From positions 8,545,910 through 8,609,909 of the forward strand of contig OX155973.1 in assembly GCA_944548615.1 (NCBI GenBank): a stretch of 64,000 bases of DNA, written 5' to 3'. The notes below the pieces were generated by a model. The model worked only from the letters and a program-made list of their open reading frames with translations, made no database searches and was not told the DNA's origin. Both the position numbers and the translations under genes were made by a program. This DNA comes from Micropterix aruncella. Its lineage: Eukaryota; Arthropoda; Insecta; Lepidoptera; Micropterigidae. This document shows positions 1 to 11,634 of this stretch, piece after piece (the stretch's first letter is position 1; each line of letters opens with the position of its first letter).

Positions 1-379
1 TCTTAGCAATCAAGTAATTAGATAAATATGTAGTATGTAGTATTAAAATTGTTAAAAAGTAGTAACTAGTTTAATAAGAAAGGTTAGATAATCATTAGAT
101 ATATGTACCTATGTAAGTATAATCGTTTAATATTACGCTCTAACGTATTTCTCAGTCTCGTTTGCTATAGTCTAGCTAGAATAATAGTCCATATATTGGA
201 ATAATAATGATAGTAATAGTAATAGAGTACAGTAATATAATATTATTAATAGTAGAATTATAATAATAGCCTATAGTAGAATAATAGTTATAATCTAGAA
301 TAATAGCCTAGAAAAATGATTATCGATTTGGAATCATCTGTAAGGTTAATTATGTTTTGGGAAATAAATGAATATATAT
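1..379. other. AT-rich non-coding stretch
   Basis: Very AT-rich sequence with many TAATA/AATAATAG runs and no open frame worth calling. Bases about 130-175 resemble the Lepidoptera-style repeat piece seen again at 8.4 kb and 24.1 kb (CTCTAACGTAT followed by CTCGTT). Otherwise I see nothing. Confidence 0.5.
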
Positions 380-1345
380 AACGTTATTGGTCGTTATTTC
401 GACCGTGGAGGGTGAACATGGAGACTTGGGGGTGAAACAGTCTACCGTCTAGCTACGCCAACTTGCCCATCAGAGTCCAATGCCTTATCGCGTGGCACTG
501 TAGAAGTGAAACCAGCGAGCAGCCTAGCACACTCATTACCAGATTTAGTCGGATTTCTCCGTCCTCTGCCTGACCACAGGTCCGAAGTCGTTTGCGCGGC
601 CTCTACCTGATGTTATCGGTGGCTAATGGGCTCTAATAAGAGCTAATGGGCCCTGTTAAAGTTTTAAGTCACGAAGACCCATTCGTTCAGTGTCGGTCAT
701 ACTCACGGGTTAACACCCATCCGGCGGCCTCAACGCAGAAGTGAGAGCCAGGGTAGGACGCTGGCCTGCGGGTCAGTCTCCCCTAGAAGTCAACCTTCGG
801 GCGCTCCTGGACGGTTTGCGCACCGTGATGCGTCAGCCAATCGATTGTGCACTCCGACTGACAGCCGGGGGAGTCTGGGAATAGTAATGTTTCCTATAGA
901 GCAGGGGTGATTGTTAACCTTATGGCAACTGCTCTTGAAAAGACCATTCGGCCACCCGATCCCGGGTGAATAAGCCGGGCAAAGGATGCCGTTGTCCGCG
1001 ATAGATTCGGTAGACACCGTATCACCGGTTCAGAGAGACCGCGCAAGCGACCTCGATCCTGTAACCAGTCAGGAGGTAGAAGCTATACTGAAGGTTAATT
1101 CCGGACGGAGATATCCTTCCAAACTGGTAATCAGGGGCGAGGCTGCCCGATGCCTACCTTTCCCGGTGCCTCGCCGTAAGGCGTTGGTCTCTAACGGGCA
1201 GGTGGCGTAACAAGACTGTTGATTCTTTCTCGTATTTAAGTCTTCTGAGATCACCTCACGTGAGACAGACCGATCAATATCGTTTAAACTTCCTGAGGTG
1301 GCGGGTTCGCCCGTCGTAATTGACAGCTCTACTTGATGTTATCCG
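380..1345. repeat. RepA: GC-rich repeat, inverted composite copy
   Basis: Unclassified GC-rich interspersed repeat, clearly richer in GC than its surroundings. 380-615 matches the first part of the RepA unit in forward orientation. 622-1345 is a nearly full unit in reverse orientation, ending in GGTTCGCCCGTCGTAATTG. The two outer ends are therefore inverted relative to each other. The same half-forward plus full-reverse layout recurs at 59.3-60.9 kb. All six frames carry stops, so no coding role can be supported. Confidence 0.7.
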
Positions 1346-1603
1346 TAATTCAGTAAAAAATTATAGATGACCGTGGCGTCCTTTTCCGGGCGGAAAACGG
1401 ATCATTTTAACCGCCCTACCTATACGAACGTACGTGATACGTCCGCTATATTATCGCCCAAAAGCAACAGGCCGTAACAGGTACGTTCGAGTACAAAAAC
1501 AAAAAAAAAAAACAAAAAAAAAACCGAATCCTACAAAGCGTACCCACATGCTACATCAAATCGTTCCTACGATTCTAAATACAAAATAAATTAATAGTTT
1601 AAA
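1346..1603. other. Unassigned, with A-rich run
   Basis: No gene seen. An A-rich run lies at about 1495-1523 and could be the tail of a retroposed copy, but no target-site duplication was found. Confidence 0.4.
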
Positions 1604-1932
1604 AAAACACGCTTTTATAAATGCACGTAAAAACAAAAAATCCGGCTTCATCATCAGACCTTGAAACCTAATCGTGGTCAAAGTTCATTCCAAGACTTTT
1701 CTAACAAGTCCAAACACAGCTATGATACGATGTTCCATCATGAAGTTCCAGTTCATATCTTCCGACTCCATCATCAGATCAGTTCGACAGTACCATATTA
1801 TTGTATTGTCATCAGAACTACATACAGCTGCCAATTTTCATGACGTACGATCTTTGGAAGATGGTTAAATTAGTTACCTTAGATTCCATTACATAGTTAC
1901 ATACAGGTCGACCTAATAAAAGCGCGTTAAAA
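1604..1932 (+). repeat. Element with AACACGCTTTTAT / AAAAGCGCGTT ends, copy 1
   Basis: About 330 bp whose ends are short inverted repeats: AACACGCTTTTATAA on the left, TAATAAAAGCGCGTT on the right. The right part carries GGTCGACCTAATAAAAGC-type sequence (seen as ACAGGTCGACCTAATAAAAG). Other copies are at 37111-37430 (same orientation) and 57886-58240 (reverse, longer inside). Probably a small non-autonomous element; its class is not established. Frames of 60-66 codons across it are chance products of the repeat. Confidence 0.6.
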
Positions 1933-2289
1933 AGGTATAATGGATCTATTGAATAAAACAAAACTGGTATATTGTAAACAAGTATTGTTATTGAATCTCT
2001 ATAATCTTTATAATAAAAACATAATAGTATATGTAGTAATATAAATTGATGATTTCTAAATGTAATTTTATTTTAATTTTTGTGAATTTATTTTGTATAT
2101 TATTAATACTTATTATTTAATACATATATAAATATATAATAATTTTTATCATGTTTTAAAATAAAATAATATTGACAATTTTCATGACATTTACTTACGA
2201 ATTTTTATTAGGTAATTAAGATATTTCTGTTACATTAAGTATGATTTTGTTTATTTATATAAATATAATATTATAGATTTCTTAGGATA
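1933..2289. other. AT-rich, nothing recognised
   Basis: AT-rich non-coding DNA between two repeats. No motif, gene or clear repeat identified. Confidence 0.4.
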
Positions 2290-2405
2290 ACTAAAATAAA
2301 TTGTCTACCTTGGAACAGGCGGCAGCCTAGTTAGGTTAAGACTTTTGTATATTGAATGTACTTATAATTTGAACTCAATAAAATAATTTGAATTTGAATT
2401 AATTT
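2290..2405 (+). mobile_element. LINE 3' tail fragment
   Basis: Contains GGAACAGGCGGCAGCCTAGT followed by an AT-rich end with AATAAAAT and (TTTGAAT) repeats. The same motif type (GGAACAGGC.CTGCCTAGTTAGG) follows a reverse-transcriptase C-terminal coding relic at 36.55-36.66 kb, so this is read as the 3' end of a 5'-truncated non-LTR retrotransposon. Confidence 0.6.
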
Positions 2406-2439
2406 GAATATTAGGAAATCTATTGAAAAAAGAGACTCC

Positions 2440-2580
2440 TTCACAAAGTCCTTTCCAGGTTAGTCTCTCTTCGAGGAGGCTACCGGAAGGGAGCTGAACC
2501 GTGAGTCGATCCGACTCAAGATAACATACAGGTCATCAGACCCAAGCTTCGCGGAACCGTGAAATACCAAATCAAAGCCC
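2440..2580 (+). repeat. RepA tail fragment (diverged subfamily)
   Basis: The segment with CTCTTCGAGGAGGCTACC and GCTGAACCGTGAGT is shared with 55310-55400, 59155-59275 and 60945-61070. It is a subfamily version of the RepA end (GTGGAGGCCGCC...CCCGTGAGTGTGACCGACC). Confidence 0.55.
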
Positions 2581-3569
2581 AGGAATGGTGGAATGGCAAA
2601 AGCCTTGACGAAACCAAAAATTCATAATGAATTGTAGCGTTTATGATGATGTTGACGATTGGCCATCGAACATCTTATGAGTTCCGATTTTATTCTGACC
2701 TAAACTATTCATCGGGTAATCAATTATATCTAAAGCGACTGTCGCTACGCATTTGAAGCAATATTACGAAAAGATTTCGGCATCTATTTGGTTACTTTTA
2801 CGACCAAACTGCTGCAACCCATTAGAGTTGATTTTCACAAGATAAAATAAAATACGTGTGGCACTCGGGGACTGCCGCGGTAAAGCTATTGCATAGCATT
2901 TTTAACAACTTATGCAATTATATTTTTTTATTTATTTTATTTTTTCTGATATCAGATGATTCGGAATAATTTAAACGTCTTCCAATAGAGCGCCGCGCAC
3001 GAATTTTTTATTCGATAAAGCAAAAAAACCGGATTATTCGAAAAAAATCGTAGATAAAAAGATAGATAATTAAATTATCGTTAAAATGGTGCAGGTTTAA
3101 TAATAATACGCCAGATAGTATTTGCGTAGTAGTCGTTTTTGTGTTCGGTTAGACCTAATTTCACAAGTTAATTACACTATGTAATGTAAACAAAATCTAA
3201 AATATTCAAAGCTAAGAATATTAGGAAAATGTTCTTGTTTAACATATATTTTTTTCGAATCGTAAGCAGTAGGTACTCGCTTAGACGTAATTATTAGTTT
3301 AAAATCATTAATTTTCGTTAAGAAATTTCTTCATTCGGTCGCCGCGCCGGCCTAGGCCCGCGATAAAAGCTATACAATAGCTTAAAAATATGTTGTGTCA
3401 TCCTAAGATTTCCCTGGCAAGTAGCCAAAGACTGATTATATCTGAATAATAATTTCAAGAATAAAATCGATGAGCGCCCTCGCTCGGCCAGTGATCAAAC
3501 CCGGTTGGGTTTCATTGCGACGCCTCAGGCGGCGTGGATCGTTTCTCGACTAGCGTCGGGCGACTCAGC
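2581..3569. other. Unassigned intergenic DNA with repeat-like patches
   Basis: No gene seen. Two GC-rich patches end in similar text (about 2870-2900, GCGGTAAAGCTATTGCATAG; about 3345-3385, GCGATAAAAGCTATACAATA), which suggests two diverged copies of one repeat. 3540-3570 (CTAGCGTCGGGCGACTC) recurs at about 27550 next to RepB. Confidence 0.4.
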
Positions 3570-4016
3570 GTGTATCTTTATGAGATATTCTAACCCAAAT
3601 TTCACATTGTGGTATTGGCCGAACAACACATCTGGATTCGAAGATTATACTTAGTGCTCTATAGATTATACTATAGATTATACTAGTGCTCCCCCTGGTA
3701 TACCGATTTCAACCACAATCTTTTCAACTCTTGCCATGACCAAATGATGCTTGCATACCAAATTTCAGCTAAATCGGATTAAGCGTTTGGGCGCTATCGC
3801 GGAGGAATACATACATACAGAAAGAGAGACAGACTTCAATCTAGAAATTGTCTTAATCGTCTCAGAGGGGCTCAAAATGGATATTACCCTCTTTATCTTG
3901 GGTTTTTTATCGCGTGTTCACATTACTTTTCATACTGGTCTGTTGGCGAGCCGGGAAAGTAATAGTTCTTTCCGATTTAACCTACAAATTTACAGTAACA
4001 GGCAACCATCTTGAAA
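3570..4016 (+). repeat. RepB repeat, copy 1
   Basis: Interspersed repeat marked by CATACCAAATTTCAGCTAAA, then GGCGCTATCGCGGAGGAATA, a short CATACAGA-type tandem tract, and an end of the form TTATCGCGTGTTCACA...CTTTC. Other copies are at 27541-27955, 29205-29715, 32510-33520 (reverse, interrupted) and 43925-44130 (reverse). This copy keeps an intact GGATTAAGCG, which is the empty site for the TTAA insertion seen at 32.6 kb. Confidence 0.7.
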
Positions 4017-4061
4017 TTTTGTTACAAAAACTAAATACTAAGTAGGCATAAAATTTACCTT

Positions 4062-4838
4062 AACAACTAGAGCGGTCAACTACAACGGGCGAACCCGTCA
4101 CCTCCGGAAGTTTTAACGATATTAGATCGTTCTGTCTCCCGTGAGGTGAGCGCAGAAGAATTGGGACGAAAACAATCCACTGTACGCCACCTGCCCGTCA
4201 GAGGACAAAGCCTTACGGCGAGGCACCGGGAAAGGTAACCAGCGGGCAGCCTCGCCCTTGACTACTAGTTTGAAAGGATATTTCCGTCTGGAATTAACCT
4301 TCAGGATACCTACATCCTCCTGACTGGTTACAGGATCGAGGCCGCTTGCGCGGTCCCTTATGAAGCGGTAATACGGTGTCTACTGAATCTATCGCGGACC
4401 ACGGCATCCCTTGCCCGGCTGTTCAAGCGGTATCGGGTAGCCGATTGGTCGTTTCAAGAGTAGTTGCCGTAAAGTAAGCAACTATCCCCGCTCTAAAGGA
4501 AACAATACTGTTTCAGGATATCTCGTCCCCGTATCCCGGATAACAGTCGGAATGCACAATCGATTGACTGACGCCGCACGGTGCGCAAACCGTCCAGGAG
4601 CGCCCGAAGGGTGACTCCTAAGGAAAACTGGCCCGCAGGCCAGAGTCCTACCTGGAGTCGCAGGAGCGCCAGAAGATTGACTCCTAGGGAAAACTAGCCC
4701 TAAGGCCAGAGTCCTACCCGGTGGGTTTGACTCTGGCCTTCATGCGTGGAGGCCGCCAGATGGGCGTTAACCCGTGAGTGTGACCGACACTGAACAAATG
4801 GCTTCGTGGCCAACTCAGCAAGGGCCCAATAGCTTCTA
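4062..4838 (+). repeat. RepA unit, forward
   Basis: Near full-length RepA unit of about 780 bp. It begins around GGTCAACTACAACGGGCGAA, passes the landmark CGCACGGTGCGCAAACCGTC, and ends near CAAGGGCCCAATAGCTTC. A short internal duplication (GGAGCGCC...AGAGTCCTACC, about 4600-4720) is visible. A second forward copy follows directly. Confidence 0.7.
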
Positions 4839-4849
4839 TACATACTGAT

Positions 4850-5490
4850 TCACAACTAGAGTTGTCGACTACAGCGGGCGAGCCCGCCACCTCAGAAAGC
4901 TTTAACGATTGGTCGTTCTATCTCCCTGGAGTGAGCGCAGAAGACTTGGACAAAACAGTCCACCGCCAAGCTCCGCCACAAACCCGTAAGAGGCCAACGC
5001 CCTAACCGCGAGATAGCCAGGAGTGTTACCCAGCGGGCTTACACTCACGCCCTTACTTCTAATTGCGACCAGATTACTCCAGTCTCTCGATTGGTTACTT
5101 CGAGGTGGCTTGCGCGGTGTTTACCGAATCTATCGCTGACCACGGCATCCTTTGCCCGGCTGTTCACCCAGGATCGGGTAGCCGATGGTCGTTTCAAGAG
5201 CAATCGCCGTAAGGTCCGTAACGACCCCCGCTCTATAGGAAACTTCCAGACTCCCCCGACTGTTAGTCAGAGTGCGCAATCGATTGGCTTACGCCGCACG
5301 GTGCGGTAGACCCTCCAGGAGCGCCAGAAGGTTGACTCCTAGGGGAAACTAGCCCGAGTCCTAACCGGGCTCGCGCTTCATGCGTGGAGGCCGCCGGATA
5401 GGTGTTAACCCGTGAGTGTGACCGACCTTGAACAAATGGGTCCTCGAGGCCAACTCAGCAAGGGCCCATTCGCTCCCTTATGGGCTCTTA
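4850..5490 (+). repeat. RepA unit, forward, tandem neighbour
   Basis: Second forward copy, starting at GTTGTCGACTACAGCGGGCG only about 12 bp after the previous one and ending at GGGCCCATTCGCTCCC. The head-to-tail pair is unusual for a dispersed repeat; the same arrangement occurs at 17955-19405. Confidence 0.7.
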
Positions 5491-5516
5491 ATCTGAAAAT
5501 AGTCTTAGGGATCCGG

Positions 5517-5700
5517 CACACTGGACCGACGTATGCAACGTACGCGCAACGCATTATGACATCAGGTCCTTGTATTTGAATGAAAGCAGACACACTTATC
5601 CTGAGTAACGTTGCGTGGGATAAGCGTGTATGCTTCCATCTAAATTCAACGGCCAGAAGTCATCATGCGTTGCGTACGTTGCGTACATAAGCCCAGTGTG
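5517..5700. mobile_element. Short inverted-repeat element (MITE-like)
   Basis: 184 bp bounded by long imperfect inverted repeats: CACACTGGACCGACGTATGC on the left and GCGTACATAAGCCCAGTGTG on the right, about 40 bp each. A second inverted pair lies inside (CACACTTATCC and GGATAAGCGTGT). No coding capacity. The CACACTGG end would suit several DNA-transposon superfamilies, so none is assigned. No clear target duplication was found. Confidence 0.65.
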
Positions 5701-5704
5701 TCGA

Positions 5705-6204
5705 AACCCATAATCGTCTAGGATGGGGTCAAGATGGATATGTCTGTCTTCATCTCGATTATTTTTTAGCGCGTTTACAAGTCTTTCCCTTTGGACGTGA
5801 AAATAAATTCAACATTACAGAATCTTTGACGCGAGCGGAGACGCGGGTACAGCGGGTACAGCATTATAACACTATTATCAACTAATATGACATAAACTGT
5901 TGTAAGGAAAAAAATGGAGGATACTTGCTCATCCATTGGAACAAGAATAATTATCGAATTATGGTCAGTTAAAGAGGTGTCGTTAAGTCTAATGAGTTGT
6001 GTGCCTACCCAGTTAGATGCAGCCATTTAATAGCGGTAATGCATGCGTTCTTGACCGCTTTGGTAAATTGAACGCAGCCGAGTGAAACGGTCAACTGGCC
6101 ATTTTATTATATAAGTACACAGACAAATTACTTTATTAGATATCGACATTTTTGTTGACAAGAACAATAATTTAAAAAAAATAAGTTAGTAGTAAAAACA
6201 CATT
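5705..6204. other. RepB fragment plus unassigned DNA
   Basis: 5720-5795 matches the RepB end (ATGGATATGTCTGTCTTCAT then TTTTTTAGCGCGTTTACAA). The rest has no gene or recognisable repeat. Apparent frames of up to 83 codons have no family features. Confidence 0.4.
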
Positions 6205-6490
6205 TTCAAAAACAAGCTTTTATTAAAATGCTCTGTCCCGAGCCAACCCTGGGTGCAGTAGACATGTCATAATAAAACTTAGAACGGGCTATCATGATGG
6301 AATTAGTATACAAAATTTCGTTTCTGTGCTGTTAACCGTTGAGGAGTACCCACGTTGGAAGCCAACCCTGGGTGCAGCAGCCAATCGCGGTGAAACTTAG
6401 AACGGGCTATCATAATTAAATGCGTATACGAAATTTCGTTTTTGTTATGTTGACCGTTGAGAAGCCCCATCCTCATAGATGAATCTTGAA
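6205..6490 (+). repeat. Element with AACAAGCTTTTATTA end and 119-bp tandem units
   Basis: Starts with AACAAGCTTTTATTAAAATG. Two direct copies of a 119-bp unit follow, each opening AGCCAACCCTGGGTGCAG (6241 and 6360) and containing ACTTAGAACGGGCTATCAT and ACGAAATTTCGTTT. The reverse copy at 30960-31372 has three or more units, so unit number varies between copies. Confidence 0.65.
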
Positions 6491-6526
6491 CACAATACTC
6501 CTACTGGGCATTAGTGTAATAATCGC

Positions 6527-6960
6527 AGTATAAATAAAATACAAACTGAGCTGCCATGGCTGCCATTCACCGACCAAAAATCGGGCCCATCATATATAAT
6601 TATTACACTTCTGGGAGGTGAAGGGTGGATTCCGGACTAACGACCGGCGGTGGTAGGTTTAGGACAGCTGTCTTGCCACATGTGAGCGTACACCTTACCA
6701 CCCATTCACTCCCCCTTCGAAGCCATAGAATTTGAGATGCAGAAATCGCGGTTTTAAATAATTTTTCTAGAAAGGAGTTGATTATTTTCCTGGAGAGACC
6801 AAGATCTTTTAAAAGGTGAAACAAAGATTTAGCTGGCAAGCCACGAGCGCCTACTTCCACCGCGTGAAGGTGAACAGTGAAGCCGTTCCGGGTGACGGCA
6901 TTTGCGAGGTCATGGTATTTATTTAATTTGTACTCCTGGTCTTTTGGGATATTTGACTCC
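6527..6960 (-). mobile_element. R2-like LINE, 3' end fragment
   Basis: 5'-truncated copy of a non-LTR retrotransposon, also present at 32.0, 48.7, 51.8-52.9 and 56.5-57.4 kb. Read on the - strand it keeps the end of the coding region ([20 protein letters not shown], then [10 protein letters not shown] and WLRRGSEWVVR), which belongs to the C-terminal endonuclease region seen more fully in the other copies. The 3' untranslated part lies at lower coordinates. Confidence 0.7.
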
Positions 6961-8023
<1,063 letters not shown>

Positions 8024-8229
8024 TATTTTCAATAATATATAAAATTAGATTCATGAAAAGTTACTTATCTGGGGTCCTGGTGGACCAGAAACATTTAAAC
8101 GATAGTTAATGTCCTCTTTAAATACTTAGGGCAGCGGCACCTGTTTCCGTAATTGATAACTTATGATGTTCTTAGTTATTGCAGCCGAATTACTGTATGC
8201 CCTTGGATGTAATAAGTATAGGAGGATGG

Positions 8230-8530
8230 TTTCTGTAACAGAAATGGATGTTAGTAACTTATTTTAGAAGAAATTATATGACTGAGAATATTTCGACACT
8301 AGTCGTATTCATCTCTATGACATTTCCTAGAGGAAATGTCATAGAGATGTCAAAAATCGCACGAAATATGCACGAATTTATTAGGACGAGTACAAGTTCG
8401 ACAGGTATTATTTATCGACGATCGTTCGTTTCATATTCCGCTCTAACGTATTGCTCCGACTCGTTCGCTTGGACTAATTTTAGTTTTAGTTCACAAAGAA
8501 ACTCAATCGGGTCCTATACCTATATTTAAA
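8230..8530 (+). repeat. Right half of an inverted-repeat element
   Basis: 8375-8515 matches the right half of the complete element at 23872-24178 (TTCGACAGGTATT.TTTATCGACGATCGTTC, then CCGCTCTAACGTAT, ACTCGTTCGCTTG, ending CACAAAGAAACTCAATCGGG). The left half is missing, and a 40-bp palindrome (8310-8349) sits where it would be expected. Confidence 0.6.
8310..8349. repeat. Perfect 19-bp-arm palindrome
   Basis: CATCTCTATGACATTTCCT, a two-base AG centre, then its exact reverse complement. Such a tight hairpin may mark a repair or transposition junction at the broken edge of the surrounding element. No known protein site is implied. Confidence 0.9.
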
Positions 8531-8559
8531 GATAAAATTGTGAAAAATTTTAAGACACT

Positions 8560-8700
8560 TTGTACCAAAAAATTACACGTGATTTTGGGTAGGGTGGGGG
8601 GTAGGTCAAAACCTCACCACGTATCACCAGGGGCCAGGGGGGATAAGGGGGGTTAAAAGATGCTAAAAAATATCACGTGATTAATGGACGACCCCTAACG
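8560..8700. repeat. CACGTGAT-bounded repeat fragment
   Basis: GC-rich patch with AATTACACGTGATTTTGGGT at the left and AATATCACGTGATTAATGGA at the right, an inverted pair around CACGTGAT. Probably a piece of a dispersed element; class unknown. Confidence 0.45.
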
Positions 8701-9290
8701 GCAGTCGTGTTTTTTATTCTCTTTTTATATATTTAATTGTTCCTCTATTAGTTTGATTCCAACCTAATGCTTCGATAAGTACCTAATATACGTGTATTTA
8801 TCGACAAACTAATTAAATGTACTTTTCAAAATTCAGATCACGCAAACCAGTGCGATAATTTTGTTTTGACCGCAATAGTCAATTGGTCCTGTTTTGGATT
8901 GTCAAGGCTAACCTCTTGACTTGACTTAAGTAAGGTAAATAGCATATGATTGACCTCTTTAAAGATAGATAAATCGCATTTTATTGTAGTAGAGTAAATT
9001 GCAGGGCGTCAATTTTAGTTTATACAAGTATTTGTGTATATTTTTATATATATTTTATGTATATTTTTATATATAAAAGAATTGCATTTTATTTATAATA
9101 TTTATTTATTTTTTTATTTATTTTAAACATAACATGGAAAATTCATAAAATGATCATACTAAGTAATGGTGCGAAGTAAACGACGACCCACATTCACATG
9201 ACCATGCGCAGCGCATGCCCAACTAGGCCGAGTATAGCCTGTATCTGGGCATACGATTTATTTTCAGACTTGGGTGGTGAAGCATAACTG
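8701..9290. other. Unassigned intergenic DNA
   Basis: No gene or recognised repeat. 9040-9080 holds a short direct repeat of GTATATTTTTATATAT. Confidence 0.4.
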
Positions 9291-9375
9291 ACCTAGGACA
9301 CATACACTTATACATACACATATACATATACACATATTCATACATACACACATACACACATACACATATATGTTA
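9291..9375. repeat. CATA-rich simple repeat
   Basis: Irregular tandem run of ACACATA / CATACA / TATACA units. Simple-sequence DNA with no coding value. Confidence 0.8.
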
Positions 9376-9474
9376 CATTATGTTTATTATCCTGTATCAC
9401 ATTTATGCAGGTATATTATTTCTAAGAGATGATTTGCAGAAGATCATTTTCTGTCCTTGAATCTGTCTCTGTCT

Positions 9475-9720
9475 CTATATCGTCAAGAAGCCATTTTTTA
9501 TTTTTTTATTGAATAAAAAGGTACTTCCATTTTTATCAAGACGGTTGAATATTTTGGGTGCGATAAAGTTTAGTTGCCTTTGGGCAAATGATGAATTAAC
9601 TCGGGGAACGGCATAATTCAAGCTTGCAGATGCTCTTGTAGTTCTGTGTTGCTGGCTTCGTGGTCGTTTATCTAAAGTTCGATGGAAAAACATAAGTGAC
9701 TGTTTCACAAACAGCTAGCA
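9475..9720 (-). pseudogene. LINE ORF2 C-terminal relic
   Basis: A 77-codon - strand frame contains FAQRQLNFIAPKIFNRLDKN and ends in a basic stretch. This has the FxxxxxxxxAPKxxNxLP shape found at the C-terminus of many jockey/CR1-type reverse-transcriptase proteins; compare 10.7 kb (AQRHFSCVAPKLHN) and 36.1 kb ([14 protein letters not shown]). The reverse-transcriptase core is absent: a 5'-truncated retrotransposon copy. Confidence 0.6.
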
Positions 9721-9847
9721 TATATCTAGCACCTTACTTTCTTGGAAAAGCATGTTAGAATCAAATCGTGGGGGCCTTCTATTGATTTATATTTATTAAT
9801 TATGTTTCTTTTTGTTTAATTATCCTTCTATTAATTATGTTTTAATA

Positions 9848-9849
<2 letters not shown>

Positions 9850-9878
<29 letters not shown>

Positions 9879-10100
9879 AGGACCACATTTTAGGAAAATT
9901 TAGTGTTATTAGCATTATCCTAAACTTATACCATTGAAATCAATGCTTATACATAATTGATTGTAATATTAGATTCCTGTCCGGGTGGAACGGAACGGGA
10001 ACGGGCTAGTCCCAGTTGAGTGACAGAATCAAATAAGCAAAACGTTAAGATTTTGCCATTCGGTTCCTGTTATTTTTGTAAGCAAAATCAATGTTTTTTA
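9850..10100 (+). mobile_element. LINE 3' tail fragment (GGGCTAGTCCCAGTTG type)
   Basis: An ATT tract, then AACGGGCTAGTCCCAGTTGA, GTGACAGAATCAAATAAGC and TTCGGTTCCTGTTATTTTTG. The same 3' tail occurs at 22480-22690 (+) and, reversed, at 22835-22995, 25545-25700 and 30370-30545. Confidence 0.6.
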
Positions 10101-10274
10101 TTATAAATAGGATAGAAAACGAATTTACCGCGTGAAATTTGTAGCACCCGACGTTTCGGTGACGTTGCAGCCGCCGTTGTCAAGTCTACCCTGGACAACG
10201 GCGGCTGCAACGTCACCGAAACGTCGGGAGCTACAAATTTCACGCGATAAATTCGTTTTTTATCCTATTTATAA
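10101..10274. mobile_element. Foldback element, 81-bp arms
   Basis: A left arm (10101-10181) and right arm (10194-10274) are near-perfect reverse complements, separated by only 12 bp. Outer ends are TTATAAATAGGATAGAAAAC and its complement. The arms carry GACGTTTCGGTGACGTTGCA and GAAATTTGTAGC. A degraded relative sits in intron 2 of the GMC gene (25975-26190). Non-coding. Confidence 0.85.
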
Positions 10275-10316
10275 TGCCAAACAACCGCGATAGTCTTCGA
10301 TTTTACAATGTCTTAT

Positions 10317-11165
10317 AGTAAGTAATATAAGAAATGTTCTACCTTTAAGAAGCCTCATTAAAGTCTACTACGCGCTAGCCCACAGCACGATTACATATGG
10401 AATATTAGGATGGGGGGGTTCTACAGATTCGGCGTTAGATCCGCTTGTTAAAGCGCAAAAAGCTCTCCTGAGGGTTATGTCCAGAAAGCCACATCGATAT
10501 CCAACCAACGAACTACTAAAAGAGCTGAGACTTTTGGACGTTAGACAGATTTATGCAAAAGTAACCCTACTTTATTATCTCAACAATCCGCACACACACA
10601 ACATCACTAACCACAAGATTCTAACTAGAGGTTGCGCGTCAGAAAAACACCTAATTAAAAAAACCAAAACTAAATTTGCGCAAAGGCACTTTAGTTGTGT
10701 AGCTCCTAAACTCCACAATTAATTTCAGGATAAGTTAAAAAAATGCAAAAGCTTACATATGAAAAAGGGAAAACTTACTTTGTGGCTGTTTGAGACCGGC
10801 AGGTAAAAGGTAGCTGAAATTATTACACATATCCTCGTTTAAAACGACGTTATCAATTTATTCAATTATATATTACTAATAAATACATGTATGTAAATGC
10901 AAATGTATGTAAATAATAATAGTATGTAAATAATACAAGTAAGTAAATGTATATATTTATATATAAATGAGAATAATATATGTATAATGTTAAATATTAT
11001 ATAAACAAGTAAAATATTACCATAGTTCTATAATTGCAGTATAAAATTACGTGCGCATCTTAATTTAAAAGAAAAGAATCTACCCTAGTACGGGCATTAA
11101 CCTAGTTGGGTAGTTTTTAAGACATAATTTTTGTACTACTTTCTCTTAAATAAAGCATTATTATT
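10317..11165 (+). pseudogene. Jockey/CR1-type LINE, ORF2 C-terminus and 3' UTR
   Basis: From about 10345 the + strand reads LRSLIKVYYALAHSTITYGI, then LGWGG...LVKAQKALLRVM, typical of the region just after the reverse-transcriptase core. It continues through SRKPHRYPTNELLKELRLLD and ends near AQRHFSCVAPKLHN at a TAA at about 10720. The rest is 3' UTR with the LINE tail motif CTAGTACGGGCATTAACCTA and AATAAAGCATT, closing in an (ATT)n tract. 5'-truncated and inactive. Confidence 0.75.
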
Positions 11166-11182
11166 ATTAATAATAATAATAA

Positions 11183-11634
11183 TCTATACTAATATTATAA
11201 AGAGGTATAGTTTGTGACGTTGTAAGAAGTAATCTCGGGATCTACCAAAGTAAGTCGGAAAAAACGGTCGAACGAAAAGGTTTCTAACGAACGCTGCCTT
11301 AACGATGAGAGATATATGATAAGTTCTAGAGAAAAGTTGTAGAGCTTTATAATGTTGTAGAGCTTTTTAAATATAAAAGTCTAACTTTTATATTTAAGTC
11401 ACAAAAAGTAGTTTTTTAATTTTAAAAAAATATTTAAATCGTTAGGTCATGTTTATTGGTCATATTATCAACAATTATAAATTCATATCAAAATAACTAA
11501 ATTTATCGTCTCAAAACAAAGACTTTTCCCTTTTACTGCATATAATTTCACTTTTACTGCATAGATGGTTAAAGAGATATGACACTCATAATAAGACACT
11601 CACAAATAACGGTAATATAGTCAAATTGGCATGA
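11183..11634 (+). mobile_element. Lep1-like Helitron, 3'-truncated
   Basis: Starts with TCTATACTAATATTATAAAG directly after an A, as in the complete copy at 34673-35407, and matches it through AGTCAAATTGGCATG. There a LINE fragment begins and the CTAG terminus is lost. Non-autonomous; no coding region. Confidence 0.75.

Noticed and set aside
790..1254. Short frames in RepA copies (0.8-1.25, 5.1-5.6, 18.0-18.3, 38.4-39.1, 59.6-60.0 kb)
   Set aside because: Different copies are open in different frames and none keeps a common protein, so RepA is treated as non-coding.
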